Source: Burkholderiales bacterium
GTDB lineage: Bacteria > Pseudomonadota > Gammaproteobacteria > Burkholderiales > Burkholderiaceae_C
DNA length: 45,556 nt
Assembly (NCBI GenBank): GCA_025350145.1
Contig: JANXYH010000042.1
Location: 1 to 45,556, forward strand
Direction: 5' to 3'
In this document: positions 35,666 through 43,497 of the stretch, in pieces
Numbering within the stretch: the stretch's first letter is position 1
Layout of the letters: each line of letters begins with the position of its first letter
The notes under the pieces: generated by a model
Seen by the model: the letters and a program-made list of their open reading frames with translations, nothing else
The model's database searches: none
Told to the model about the DNA's origin: nothing
Translations under genes and position numbers: made by a program

Positions 35666-36879
35666 ACATCCTGCTGATCAACCATTACGCCGGCAGCCCG
35701 GCGCTGGGCATGGAGTTCCGGCCCTACTTCCTGGCGCGCGAGTGGCTGCGGCTGGGCCACCGGGTGCAAATCGTCGGCGCGACGTTCTCGCATGTGCGCG
35801 CGCACCAGCCCGAGCCGGGCGACGAGCGGGTCGCCGGCATCGCCTACCGCTGGCTGGCCACGCCGGCCTACCGCGGCAACGGCCTGGGCCGGGTCTGGAA
35901 CATCTGGCGATTTTTGAGCCAGCTCTGGCGCCAGGCGCGGCGGCTGGCGACCGAGTTCCAGCCCGACGCGGTGATCGCCTCGTCCACCTACCCGATGGAC
36001 ATCTGGGTCGCCCGGCGCATCGCCAGGCTGGCCGGCGCCAAGCTGGTCTACGAGGTCCACGACCTCTGGCCGCTGTCGCCCATCGAGCTCTCGGGCATGT
36101 CGCCGCGCCACCCCTTCATCCGCCTCTGCCAATGGGCCGAGGACACCGCCTACCGCGACGCCGACGCGGTGGTGTCGATGCTGCCCAAGGTGCAGCAGCA
36201 CATGGCCGGGCGTGGCCTGGATTTGCGCCGGCTGTCGGTCGTGCCCAACGGCATCGCCCCCGACGACTGGCTGGCCAGCCCGCCAGCGCTGCGCCCCGAC
36301 CTCGCCCAGGCGCTGGCCGAACAGCGCGCCGCCGGCCACACCCTCGTCGGCTACGCGGGCTCGATGGGCCTGCCGAACGCGCTGGACGTGCTGCTGGACG
36401 CGGTCAAACGGCTGGGCTCGGCCAAGATTGCGCTGCTGCTGGTCGGCGATGGCCATGAGCGGGCGCGGCTGGCGCAACGCATCGCCGACGAGCGGCTGAC
36501 CCAGGTCAGGCTGCTGCCGCCCATCCCCAAGGCGCAGGTGCAGTCCTTTTTGGCGCAAATCGACATCGCCTACATCGGCTGGCTGCGGGTGCCGATCTAC
36601 CGCTTCGGCATCGCCCCGAACAAGCTCATGGACTACATGATGGCCGGCTGCGCGGTGCTGCACTCGGTCGAGGCCGGCAACGACCCGGTCGCCGACAGCG
36701 GCTGCGGCCTGAGTGTGGCGCCCGAATCCGCGCAGGCGGTGGCCGACGGCCTGCTGGCGCTGGCCGCGCTGACGCCCGAGCAGCGCCGCGCCATGGGCCA
36801 GCGCGGCCGCGCCTATGTGCTGGCGCAGCACAGCTACCCGGTGCTGGCGCAGCGCTTCATCCAGGCGCTGAGCGCATGA
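35662..36879 (+). CDS. Glycosyltransferase family 4, WbuB-like
   Basis: 405 residues. The start MNILLINHYAGSPALGMEFRPYFLAREW and YEVHDLWPLSPIELSGMSPRHPF, each read in parts, are typical of WbuB-type GT4 enzymes that add amino sugars such as FucNAc. VVPNGI and the C-terminal GIAPNKLMDYMMAGCAVL with SVEAGNDPV complete the GT-B nucleotide-binding half. It overlaps the previous gene by four bases and the following methyltransferase by four, so these genes are tightly coupled. Sugar specificity is not determinable here. Confidence 0.9.
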   Translation: MNILLINHYAGSPALGMEFRPYFLAREWLRLGHRVQIVGATFSHVRAHQPEPGDERVAGIAYRWLATPAYRGNGLGRVWNIWRFLSQLWRQARRLATEFQPDAVIASSTYPMDIWVARRIARLAGAKLVYEVHDLWPLSPIELSGMSPRHPFIRLCQWAEDTAYRDADAVVSMLPKVQQHMAGRGLDLRRLSVVPNGIAPDDWLASPPALRPDLAQALAEQRAAGHTLVGYAGSMGLPNALDVLLDAVKRLGSAKIALLLVGDGHERARLAQRIADERLTQVRLLPPIPKAQVQSFLAQIDIAYIGWLRVPIYRFGIAPNKLMDYMMAGCAVLHSVEAGNDPVADSGCGLSVAPESAQAVADGLLALAALTPEQRRAMGQRGRAYVLAQHSYPVLAQRFIQALSA

Positions 36880-37622
36880 ACGAGCCTGACGCCGTCGGTC
36901 AACACGAGCCCGACGCCGTCGGTCGACACGAGCCCGACGCCGTCGGTCAGCGCTACGCCCGCCGCGCCGCCGCGCAGGCCGGCCGGCCCGACCGCTACAG
37001 CATGCTCCAGCCCGATGTCTGGCAATCGGTGCAGGAGCGCCAGCGGGCGATGCTGGCCTTGTTCAACCGCCTGGGCTGGACGGACTTGTCGGCCATGGAC
37101 GCGCTGGAAGTGGGCTGCGGCGCCGGCGGCAATCTGCTGGAGTTGCTGCGCCTGGGCTTTGCGCCGCAGCGTTTGTGCGGCATCGAGCTGCTGCCCGAGC
37201 GCCTGGCCCAGGCCCGCGCGGTGCTGCCGTCCAGCGTCAGCCTGCTGGCCGGCGACGCCTGCGCCGCGCCCATCGCCCCGGCCAGCCGCCAACTGGTGCT
37301 GCAATCGACGGTTTTCTCATCGCTGCTGGACGACGCCTTCCAGCAGCGCCTGGCCGAGGCGATGTGGTCCTGGGTGGCGCCCGGCGGCGGGGTGCTGTGG
37401 TACGACATGCGGTACAACAACCCGCGCAATCCCGATGTGCGCGGCCTGCCGCTGCGGCGCATCCGGGCGCTGTTCCCGCAGGCGCAGCTTGTAGCCCGGC
37501 GGCTGACCCTGGCGCCGCCGCTGGCGCGTCTGGCCTGCCGGTTGACGCCGGCGCTGTACCCCTGGCTCAACGCCCTGCTGCCGCTGCGCACCCATTTGCT
37601 GGTCTGGCTGGCCAAGCCCTGA
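36876..37622 (+). CDS. SAM-dependent methyltransferase with repeated N-terminus
   Basis: 248 residues. The first 25 residues are three copies of an eight-residue unit, EPDAVGQ/RH, encoded by a 24-bp tandem repeat. The class I methyltransferase domain follows, with motif I ALEVGCGAGGNLLELL, IELLPERLAQAR, and a later WVAPGGGVLWYDMRYNNPRNPDV. This last pattern is common in methyltransferases of polysaccharide loci. It probably methylates a sugar or a terminal residue. It overlaps the upstream glycosyltransferase and ends convergent to the first Uma2 gene. Confidence 0.88.
   Translation: MNEPDAVGQHEPDAVGRHEPDAVGQRYARRAAAQAGRPDRYSMLQPDVWQSVQERQRAMLALFNRLGWTDLSAMDALEVGCGAGGNLLELLRLGFAPQRLCGIELLPERLAQARAVLPSSVSLLAGDACAAPIAPASRQLVLQSTVFSSLLDDAFQQRLAEAMWSWVAPGGGVLWYDMRYNNPRNPDVRGLPLRRIRALFPQAQLVARRLTLAPPLARLACRLTPALYPWLNALLPLRTHLLVWLAKP
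36880..36951 (+). repeat. 24-bp in-frame tandem repeat, three copies
   Basis: Units at 36880-36903, 36904-36927 and 36928-36951 share the core ACGAGCCCGACGCCGTCGGT with only one to three differences between copies. Each unit encodes eight residues at the N-terminus of the methyltransferase. Copy-number change would keep the frame. Confidence 0.92.
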
Positions 37623-37644
37623 GCGCAGGCCGGCCGGGCGCGGG

Positions 37645-38232
37645 TCAGGCCGGCACTGGCGGTTCGGCTTGTTCTGGCGCCGGGTCCATGCCCTCAAACA
37701 CCTGGGCCAGCGGGATGCTCAAGTCCAGGCAGGCCACCCGCATCACCGGGTCCTGGCTCATGTCATGGAACAGCCATTGGTCGTCGGCATTGCGCTGGAA
37801 AGACTCGACCCGGCGCGTCTCCGGGTCGACCAGGATGTATTCCCGGAGCGACGCCAATTGGCGGTAGAGCGCGAACTTCTGGCTGCGGTCGTAAGCCTGG
37901 GTGCTGGGCGAGAGCACCTCGACCACCAGGCTGGGCGAGCGGAACACCATCTCGGTGGCCAGATCGGCCCGGTCGCAGGTGACGAAGACATCGGGATAAA
38001 GGATGGTGTCCTGGCCGATCTGGATCTTCATCGATTCGGTGAAGACCTGGCAGCGCGAACCGGCCAGCCGCGACTTCAACTCGAACGCCAGATTGACAAC
38101 CGCCCGGCCATGGGTGCGCCGGCCGCCGGTCATCGCGAACACCTCGCCACGGTAGAACTCGTGCCTGTCCGGCTGGGCGTTCTCCCAGGCCAGAAAATCG
38201 TCCAGGCCCAGCAACTGCAAGGGCATGCCCAT
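37645..38232 (-). CDS. Uma2 family (DUF820) putative nuclease, copy 1
   Basis: 195 residues. The Uma2 family has a PD-(D/E)xK restriction-endonuclease-like fold. The core residues are visible: Glu in [14 protein letters not shown], Asp in LYPDVFVTCD, and Glu and Lys in [22 protein letters not shown], with EYILVDPE after it. The biological role is not established. It is a near duplicate of the gene at 38304-38891: by hand count about 159 of 195 residues are the same. Most differences cluster at residues 44-59. Both lie on the reverse strand inside the polysaccharide locus, suggesting insertion and tandem duplication. Confidence 0.9.
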   Translation of the reverse strand: MGMPLQLLGLDDFLAWENAQPDRHEFYRGEVFAMTGGRRTHGRAVVNLAFELKSRLAGSRCQVFTESMKIQIGQDTILYPDVFVTCDRADLATEMVFRSPSLVVEVLSPSTQAYDRSQKFALYRQLASLREYILVDPETRRVESFQRNADDQWLFHDMSQDPVMRVACLDLSIPLAQVFEGMDPAPEQAEPPVPA

Positions 38233-38303
38233 GGCGCTTACCTCCGGGCTGGGATTGTCAACCGGCCCTGTCGGAAAAATGTCGGGCCAAGCGGGTTCGC
38301 AGC

Positions 38304-38891
38304 TCAGGCCAGCGTCGGCTGCTCGGCTGGTTCGGCCGCCGGGTCCATGCCCTCAAACACCTGGGCCAGCGGGATGCTCAAGTCCAGGCAGGCCACGGTC
38401 ATTGCCTGATCCTGGCTCATGTCATGGAACAGCCATTGGTCGTCGGCGCTGCGCCTGAACGACTCAATCCGCCGCGTCTCTGGGTCGACCAGGATGTATT
38501 CCTGCAGGGACGCCAGTCGGCGGTAGAGCGCGAACTTCTGGCTGCGGTCATAGGCCTGGGTGCTGGGCGACAACACCTCGACCACGAGGCGGGGCGCGCG
38601 GAACACCATGTCGGTGGCCAGATCGGCCTTGTCGCAGGTGACGAAGATGTCGGGGTAGAGGATGGTGTCCCTGCCGACTTGGATCTTCATCGACTCGGCG
38701 AAGACCTGGCAGGGCGAGCCGTCCAGCCTCTCGCCGATGCGCCGGTTCAGGTTGGAAACCGTCCGGCCATGCGTTCGCCGGCCGCCAGTCATGGCGAACA
38801 CCTCACCCCGGTAGAACTCGTGCCGTTCCGGCTGGGCGTTTTCCCAGGCCAGAAAATCTTCGAGGCTCATCAGTTGCAGTGGCAGACCCAT
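38304..38891 (-). CDS. Uma2 family (DUF820) putative nuclease, copy 2
   Basis: 195 residues from the ATG at 38891; codons farther upstream to 39305 are open but antisense to the aminotransferase. It has the same fold residues as copy 1 ([42 protein letters not shown]). The about 25 bases before its start also resemble those before copy 1, so the duplication included upstream DNA. Its start is divergent from the aminotransferase gene with 94 bases between. The function is unknown; the retained catalytic residues argue against decay. Confidence 0.9.
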   Translation of the reverse strand: MGLPLQLMSLEDFLAWENAQPERHEFYRGEVFAMTGGRRTHGRTVSNLNRRIGERLDGSPCQVFAESMKIQVGRDTILYPDIFVTCDKADLATDMVFRAPRLVVEVLSPSTQAYDRSQKFALYRRLASLQEYILVDPETRRIESFRRSADDQWLFHDMSQDQAMTVACLDLSIPLAQVFEGMDPAAEPAEQPTLA

Positions 38892-38933
38892 GGCGCGTAC
38901 CTTCAGGCTGCGATTGTCGGCCACCTCGGCCGG

Positions 38934-38939
38934 TAAAAT
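38934..38939 (+). promoter_or_regulatory. Candidate -10 for the second half of the polysaccharide locus
   Basis: TAAAAT at 38934-38939, 46 bases before the aminotransferase ATG, in the divergent gap after the Uma2 genes. No matching -35 is visible. Some promoter is expected here because the genes before it read in the opposite direction. Confidence 0.35.
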
Positions 38940-38985
38940 TGACAGATTGCCTGGCCCGGCGGCCGTGGCCGCAGAGCCGATCCCC

Positions 38986-40194
38986 ATGTCCACCCCAGCG
39001 CCCGACCTGCCTTTCCTGCCCTTCCTGCCATTTGCCCTGCCCGACATCGGCGAGGAAGAGATCGCCGAGGTGGTGGACACGCTGCGCAGCGGCTGGGTCA
39101 CCACCGGGCCCAAGGCCAAGCGCTTCGAGGCCGACTTCGCCGCCTGGCTGGCCGACGCTGCGGGCGGCCCATCGGCCGTGGCCAGCAGCGAGCTGCACTG
39201 CATCGCCGTCAATTCCGCCACCGCCGGCCTGCACCTGGCGCTGGAGGCGCTGGGCATAGGCCCGGGCGACGAGGTCATCACCACCACCCACACCTTCACC
39301 GCCACCGCCGAGGTGGTGCGCTACCTGGGTGCCGAGGTGCGGCTGGTGGACATTGATCCGGCCACGCTCAACCTCGATCCGGCCCTAGTCGAGGCGGCGA
39401 TCACGCCCCGGACCAAGGCGATCCTGCCGGTGCACTACGGCGGTCTGGCGGCCGACATGCCGGCGATCCTGGCGATTGCCCGTCGGCATGGCCTGAAGGT
39501 GGTCGAGGACGCCGCCCACGCCCTGCCCAGCAGCAGCGCGGGTCGGCTGGTCGGCACGCTCGACAGCGACGCCACGGTGTTCAGCTTCTACGCCAACAAG
39601 ACCATGACCACCGGCGAGGGCGGCATGCTGGTCTGCCGCGATCCGGCGCTGGCCAGCCGGGCCCGGGTGATGCGCCTGCACGGCATGAGCCGCGACGCTT
39701 TCGACCGCTTCACCGCCACGGTGCCGAGCTGGTACTACGAGATCGTCGCCCCGGGCTTCAAGTACAACCTGACCGACATCGCCGCCGCGCTGGGCATCCA
39801 CCAGCTCCGCAAGGCGCACCGCTTTGCCGCGCAGCGCGCCGTCATTGCCGCCCGCTACCGCGCCGAGCTGGCCGACTTGCCATTGACCACCGCGCCGCAG
39901 CCGCCGGCCGGCCAGCAGCATGCCTGGCACCTCTTTCCCGTCCGCCTGAGCGACGCCGCAGCGATCCACCGCGACAGCCTGATCGAGCGCTTGTTCGCCG
40001 CCGGCATAGGCGTCAGCGTGCACTACATCCCGCTGCACCAGCAGCCCTATTGGCGCGACCGCCATGGCCTGCGCGCCGAGGATTTTCCGCACAGCCAGCG
40101 CGCCTACGAGCGCATGCTCAGCCTGCCGATCTACACCCGCATGACCGAGGCCGACGTGAGCCGGGTGGTCGACGCGCTGCGCCGGTTGATGTGA
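38986..40194 (+). CDS. DegT/DnrJ/EryC1/StrS family sugar aminotransferase
   Basis: 402 residues from the ATG at 38986. PLP-dependent sugar aminotransferase: [31 protein letters not shown] in parts, the conserved [29 protein letters not shown] and PLP-Lys in [17 protein letters not shown]. The sequence is distinct from the WbpE-like enzyme at 31566. With the 4,6-dehydratase at 41603, it probably aminates a 4-keto-6-deoxy-HexNAc nucleotide, as PglE/PseC/ArnB-type enzymes do; C4 specificity is inferred from context. A TA promoter candidate overlaps its 3' end. Confidence 0.92.
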   Translation: MSTPAPDLPFLPFLPFALPDIGEEEIAEVVDTLRSGWVTTGPKAKRFEADFAAWLADAAGGPSAVASSELHCIAVNSATAGLHLALEALGIGPGDEVITTTHTFTATAEVVRYLGAEVRLVDIDPATLNLDPALVEAAITPRTKAILPVHYGGLAADMPAILAIARRHGLKVVEDAAHALPSSSAGRLVGTLDSDATVFSFYANKTMTTGEGGMLVCRDPALASRARVMRLHGMSRDAFDRFTATVPSWYYEIVAPGFKYNLTDIAAALGIHQLRKAHRFAAQRAVIAARYRAELADLPLTTAPQPPAGQQHAWHLFPVRLSDAAAIHRDSLIERLFAAGIGVSVHYIPLHQQPYWRDRHGLRAEDFPHSQRAYERMLSLPIYTRMTEADVSRVVDALRRLM

Positions 40195-40224
40195 TGATGC
40201 GCTGATGCTACGATGCGACGCGTC
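40186..40224 (+). promoter_or_regulatory. Candidate promoter and operator of the toxin-antitoxin pair
   Basis: TTGATG at 40186-40191 and TACGAT at 40209-40214 are 17 bases apart, a proper sigma-70 layout with four of six matches each. The palindrome GACGCGTC follows at 40217-40224, just past the -10, a plausible antitoxin-binding site. The -35 overlaps the aminotransferase's last codons. Confidence 0.5.
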
Positions 40225-40244
40225 AATTACCGACAACGGTCCCC

Positions 40245-40496
40245 ATGCGAACCACCCTAGACATTGACGAAGACGTGCTCGCAGCGGCCAAGGAATTGGC
40301 GCGCAGCGAACGCAGTTCTGCCGGTGGAGTGCTGTCGCGGTTGGCTCGGCAGGCGCTTACCGGTCTGCAACCAGGCGCTGTGGGAGATCAAGTGGTGGTG
40401 GCGGCCGCAGTGGGAGGCTTCCGGCCCTTCGCCAGCCGTGGCGTCGTCGTGACCGACGCCTTGATCGACGCACTGCGTGACCGCGACGGGGTTTGA
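40245..40496 (+). CDS. VapB-like (ribbon-helix-helix) antitoxin
   Basis: 83 residues. The N-terminus MRTTLDIDEDVLAAAKELARSE and the following SAGGVLSRLARQAL have the ribbon-helix-helix pattern of VapB/CopG antitoxins, which bind DNA and neutralise a partner toxin through the C-terminal tail. It lies 10 bases before a PIN-domain gene. This pair interrupts the series of polysaccharide genes. Confidence 0.85.
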   Translation: MRTTLDIDEDVLAAAKELARSERSSAGGVLSRLARQALTGLQPGAVGDQVVVAAAVGGFRPFASRGVVVTDALIDALRDRDGV

Positions 40497-40506
40497 ACCT
40501 AGTTTC

Positions 40507-40938
40507 ATGCGCGCCCTGCTCGACGTCAACGTGCTGATCGCCTTGCTGGATGCTGCGCATGTGCACCATGGATTGGCACTCCACTGGCTGACTGAGCACA
40601 TCGGCGACGGCTGGTCGTCATCGCCGATGACGCAAAACGGCTGTATCCGCATCCTCTCGCAACCACGCTATCCGAGCCCGCTGCCAGCGGTCGAAGTTGC
40701 CCAACGGCTGGCCGAGGCGGCTGCGCAGCCCGTGCATGAGTTCTGGGCCGATGACATCAGCCTCTTGGATGCCCGGCACGTCCAATGGTCGGCCGTGCTG
40801 GGTCATCGCCAAGTCACCGACGCCTACTTGCTCGCGCTTGCGGTGGCCCACGGCGGGCGATTTGTAACGTTTGACCGACGGGTGGAACTGCGCTGCGTTC
40901 CGGGAGCGACCGCGCAGCACATGGTCACTTTGGTGTGA
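40507..40938 (+). CDS. VapC-like PIN-domain toxin
   Basis: 143 residues from the ATG at 40507; a GTG at 40477 is in frame and overlaps the antitoxin. PIN-domain RNases hold Mg2+ with a set of acidic residues. Here they are Asp in LLDVNVLIALLD, Glu in PAVEVAQ, Asp in VTDAYLLALA, and Asp in FVTFDRR. The TQNGCIRILSQPRYPSP segment is typical of this VapC subgroup. The cleavage target is unknown. The set appears intact, so the module is probably active. Confidence 0.88.
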   Translation: MRALLDVNVLIALLDAAHVHHGLALHWLTEHIGDGWSSSPMTQNGCIRILSQPRYPSPLPAVEVAQRLAEAAAQPVHEFWADDISLLDARHVQWSAVLGHRQVTDAYLLALAVAHGGRFVTFDRRVELRCVPGATAQHMVTLV

Positions 40939-40947
40939 ACCCGGCGC

Positions 40948-41568
40948 ATGGCCAAGCGCAGCTTCGACCTCTGCGCCGCGGCGCTGGCATTGCTGCTGCT
41001 GTGGCCGCTGCTGCTGGCGCTGGCGCTGTGGATCAAGCTCGACTCCGCAGGGCCGGTGCTGTTCCGCCAGGCCCGCGTCGGCCGCCACGGGGTGCTGTTC
41101 CGGATCCGCAAATTTCGCAGCATGGTGGACGACCCGGCCGCCGCCGGGCCGAAGCTCACCCTGGCCGACGACGCCCGCGTCACCCGCTGCGGCCGGCTCC
41201 TGCGCCGCTGCCGGCTCGATGAACTGCCGCAGTTGCTCGACGTGCTGCAGGGCCACATGAGCCTGGTCGGCCCGAGGCCGGAGCTGCCGCGATTCGTCGC
41301 CCACTACCCCGAGGCGCTGCGCGCCGCCGTGCTCTCGGTGCGGCCCGGGCTGACCGACCCCGCCGCTATCGCCCACCTTGACGAGGCGGCGCTGCTGGCC
41401 GGCGCCGCCGACCCCGAGCAGGCCTACATCGAGCGCATCCTGCCCACCAAGCTGCGCCTGCAGGCCGACTACGCGGCGCGGGCCACCCTCTGGTCTGACC
41501 TGGGCGTGCTGCTGCGCACCCTGCGTGCCCTGCTGGGCCGGCGCCGCCGCGCCGCGCAGCGGGCCTGA
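40948..41568 (+). CDS. Initiating sugar-phosphate transferase (WcaJ/PglC type)
   Basis: 206 residues. It places the first sugar-1-phosphate on undecaprenyl phosphate. One N-terminal hydrophobic segment (LCAAALALLLLWPLLLALAL) anchors the protein; GPVLFRQARVGRHGVLFRIRKFRSM read in parts, TRCGRLLRRCRLDELPQLLDVL and MSLVGPRPELP are the family signatures. The short, single-segment form without an extra N-terminal multi-helix domain is like PglC, whose usual substrate is UDP-diNAc-bacillosamine. It lies just after the TA pair and before the dehydratase. Confidence 0.93.
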   Translation: MAKRSFDLCAAALALLLLWPLLLALALWIKLDSAGPVLFRQARVGRHGVLFRIRKFRSMVDDPAAAGPKLTLADDARVTRCGRLLRRCRLDELPQLLDVLQGHMSLVGPRPELPRFVAHYPEALRAAVLSVRPGLTDPAAIAHLDEAALLAGAADPEQAYIERILPTKLRLQADYAARATLWSDLGVLLRTLRALLGRRRRAAQRA

Positions 41569-41574
41569 GGCAGA

Positions 41575-41598
41575 GACGCCGACACCGACGCCGACACC
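41575..41598 (+). repeat. 12-bp perfect tandem repeat before the 4,6-dehydratase
   Basis: GACGCCGACACC occurs twice without mismatch (41575-41586, 41587-41598), ending four bases before the ATG at 41603. Confidence 0.85.
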
Positions 41599-41602
41599 GA
41601 CC

Positions 41603-43483
41603 ATGTTGACCATCTGGCACCGCCTCGACCGCTTCCTGGCGCGCCTGCGGCCGCAGCGCGAGCCGCTGTCGCTGGCCATCGATTGCGCCATCGTCGCCCT
41701 GGCCTGGAACACCACCTACCTGTTCCGCCTGGGCTTCGAGCGCTGGCTCAGCGCCCGGCCGGACTATGACGCCTGGGTGATGGCCGGCGTGGTGCTGGTC
41801 TACGGCCTGGCCTTTGCGGCGCTGCGCGTGCCGCAGGGGATGTGGCGCTTCACCGGCTTTGGCGAGGTGCAGCGCATCGCCATCGCCTGTGGCCTGGCCG
41901 GCCTGGGCAGCGCCGTGGCCGTGCTGATGCTGCAACTCGCCCAGGTGCCGCGGGCGGTGCTGGCCCTGCACCCGTTTGTCGCGCTGATGGGCCTGGCGCT
42001 GGTGCGGCTGGCCTACCGCATGGTCTACGAGCATGCCCGCTCGCGCATCACCGGCGGCGACACCGAGATCCGCCGCGCCATCGTCATGGGCGCCGGCCAG
42101 GCCGCCAGGCGGCTGCTGGCCGGCATCCACCAGCAGGGCTGGACGGTGCTGGGCCTGCTCGACGACAACCCCGCCAAGCATGGCGCGCGGATTGCCGGCG
42201 TGCCGGTGCTGGGGCCGCTGGCGGCGATTGCCGACAAGGCGGTGCGCGGCGCCGCCAGCCATGTCATCGTCGCCCTGCCGGCGGCCAGTCCGGCGCAGCG
42301 TCGGCGGGCGCTGGACTTGGCCGCGCCTTTCGGCCTGCCGGTGCTGACCGTGCCCTCGGCCGACGAACTGCGCGAGGCCGGCGGCGCGGTCGAGCGGCTG
42401 CGCGACATCGAACCCGAGGACCTGCTGGGCCGCGAGCCGGTGCAATTGGACGAGACCGGCATCGCCGAATCGTTGGCCGGCAAGACCGTGCTGATCACCG
42501 GCGCCGGTGGCTCGATCGGCAGCGAGCTGTGCCGCCAGGTGGCGCGCTACCTGCCGGCGCGGATCGTGCTCTACGAGGCCAGCGAGTTCAACCTCTACAG
42601 CATCGACCAGGACCTGGGCCTGCGCTTTCCGGCGCTGCCCCTGGTCCGATTGATCGGCGATGTCAAAGACCTGGCCCACCTGCAACAGGCCTGCGCCCGC
42701 TGGCGGCCGCAGGTGGTCTTCCATGCCGCAGCGTTCAAGCATGTGCCGCTGATGGAGGAAGACGCCAACGCCTGGGCGGCGCTGCGCAACAACACCCTCG
42801 GCACCTGGCATGCGGCGCGGGCTGCGGCCGAGGTCGGCGCCGAGCGCTTCGTGCTGATCAGCACCGACAAGGCGGTCAACCCGACCAGCGTGATGGGTGC
42901 CAGCAAGCGCGCCGCCGAGATGGTGGTCTCGGCCATGGCTGCCGAGCATCCCGCCACCCGCTTCATGGCGGTGCGCTTTGGCAACGTGCTGGGCTCCAGC
43001 GGCAGCGTCATCCCCAAGTTCAAGGAGCAGATCGCCCGTGGCGGCCCGGTCACCGTCACCCACCCCGAGATCATTCGCTACTTCATGACCATCCCCGAGG
43101 CCGCCAGGCTGGTGCTGCAGGCGGCCGCCATCGGCCAGAGCGGCCAGGTGCTGGTGCTGGACATGGGCGAGCCGGTGCGCATCGTCGACCTGGCGCGCGA
43201 CCTGATTCGGCTGTCGGGCCACCACCAGGACGACATCGCGATCGTGTTCTCGGGCCTGCGGGCGGGCGAGAAGCTGTTCGAGGAGTTGCTCGCCGACACC
43301 GACGCGACCTTGCCGACGGCAGTTCCTCGGCTGCGCGTGGCCAGGCTGGACAGCCGGGCCGACGCTTTGCCCGCACTGCTGGCCTGCGCCCGCGAGGCTG
43401 CGGCCCAATCGGGCAAGGAAGTGCGCGCACGCTTGGCCGACGCGGTCGGCGAATACCGGCCCGCCCTTCCAGATTCGAACTGA
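41603..43483 (+). CDS. Nucleotide-sugar 4,6-dehydratase, WbpM/PglF/CapD family
   Basis: 626 residues from the ATG at 41603. The N-terminal part has about four membrane helices and a CoA-binding-like domain (AIVMGAGQAARRLLAGI). The C-terminal SDR domain starts near residue 295 with TGAGGSIGSELCRQV. STDKAVNPTSVMGASKRAAE shows MxxxK (Met431, Lys435) in place of the usual YxxxK. This Ser-Met-Lys form is known for WbpM-type enzymes. It converts UDP-GlcNAc to the 4-keto-6-deoxy intermediate. Together with the aminotransferase and transferase nearby, it fits a bacillosamine- or QuiNAc4N-type first sugar. Confidence 0.95.
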   Translation: MLTIWHRLDRFLARLRPQREPLSLAIDCAIVALAWNTTYLFRLGFERWLSARPDYDAWVMAGVVLVYGLAFAALRVPQGMWRFTGFGEVQRIAIACGLAGLGSAVAVLMLQLAQVPRAVLALHPFVALMGLALVRLAYRMVYEHARSRITGGDTEIRRAIVMGAGQAARRLLAGIHQQGWTVLGLLDDNPAKHGARIAGVPVLGPLAAIADKAVRGAASHVIVALPAASPAQRRRALDLAAPFGLPVLTVPSADELREAGGAVERLRDIEPEDLLGREPVQLDETGIAESLAGKTVLITGAGGSIGSELCRQVARYLPARIVLYEASEFNLYSIDQDLGLRFPALPLVRLIGDVKDLAHLQQACARWRPQVVFHAAAFKHVPLMEEDANAWAALRNNTLGTWHAARAAAEVGAERFVLISTDKAVNPTSVMGASKRAAEMVVSAMAAEHPATRFMAVRFGNVLGSSGSVIPKFKEQIARGGPVTVTHPEIIRYFMTIPEAARLVLQAAAIGQSGQVLVLDMGEPVRIVDLARDLIRLSGHHQDDIAIVFSGLRAGEKLFEELLADTDATLPTAVPRLRVARLDSRADALPALLACAREAAAQSGKEVRARLADAVGEYRPALPDSN

Positions 43484-43497
43484 CGAGAGCGAAGCTG

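Noticed and set aside
36880-36951. Phase-variable switch in the methyltransferase
   Set aside because: The unit is 24 bp, a multiple of three, so gain or loss of copies cannot shift the frame; only length variation is possible.
36880-36951. CRISPR-like array
   Set aside because: The direct repeat has no spacers, only three units, and lies inside a coding frame. No cas gene is nearby.
41366-43408. Open frame of about 680 codons on the reverse strand opposite the 4,6-dehydratase
   Set aside because: Same shadow pattern (Gly-, Gln-, His- and Arg-rich, no domain), covered by a well-supported gene on the + strand.
41842-43497. Upstream extension of the acyltransferase frame through the dehydratase gene
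   Set aside because: The extension is out of frame with the dehydratase and has no family similarity. The conserved N-terminus MIYRREVDGLRA begins at 43498.
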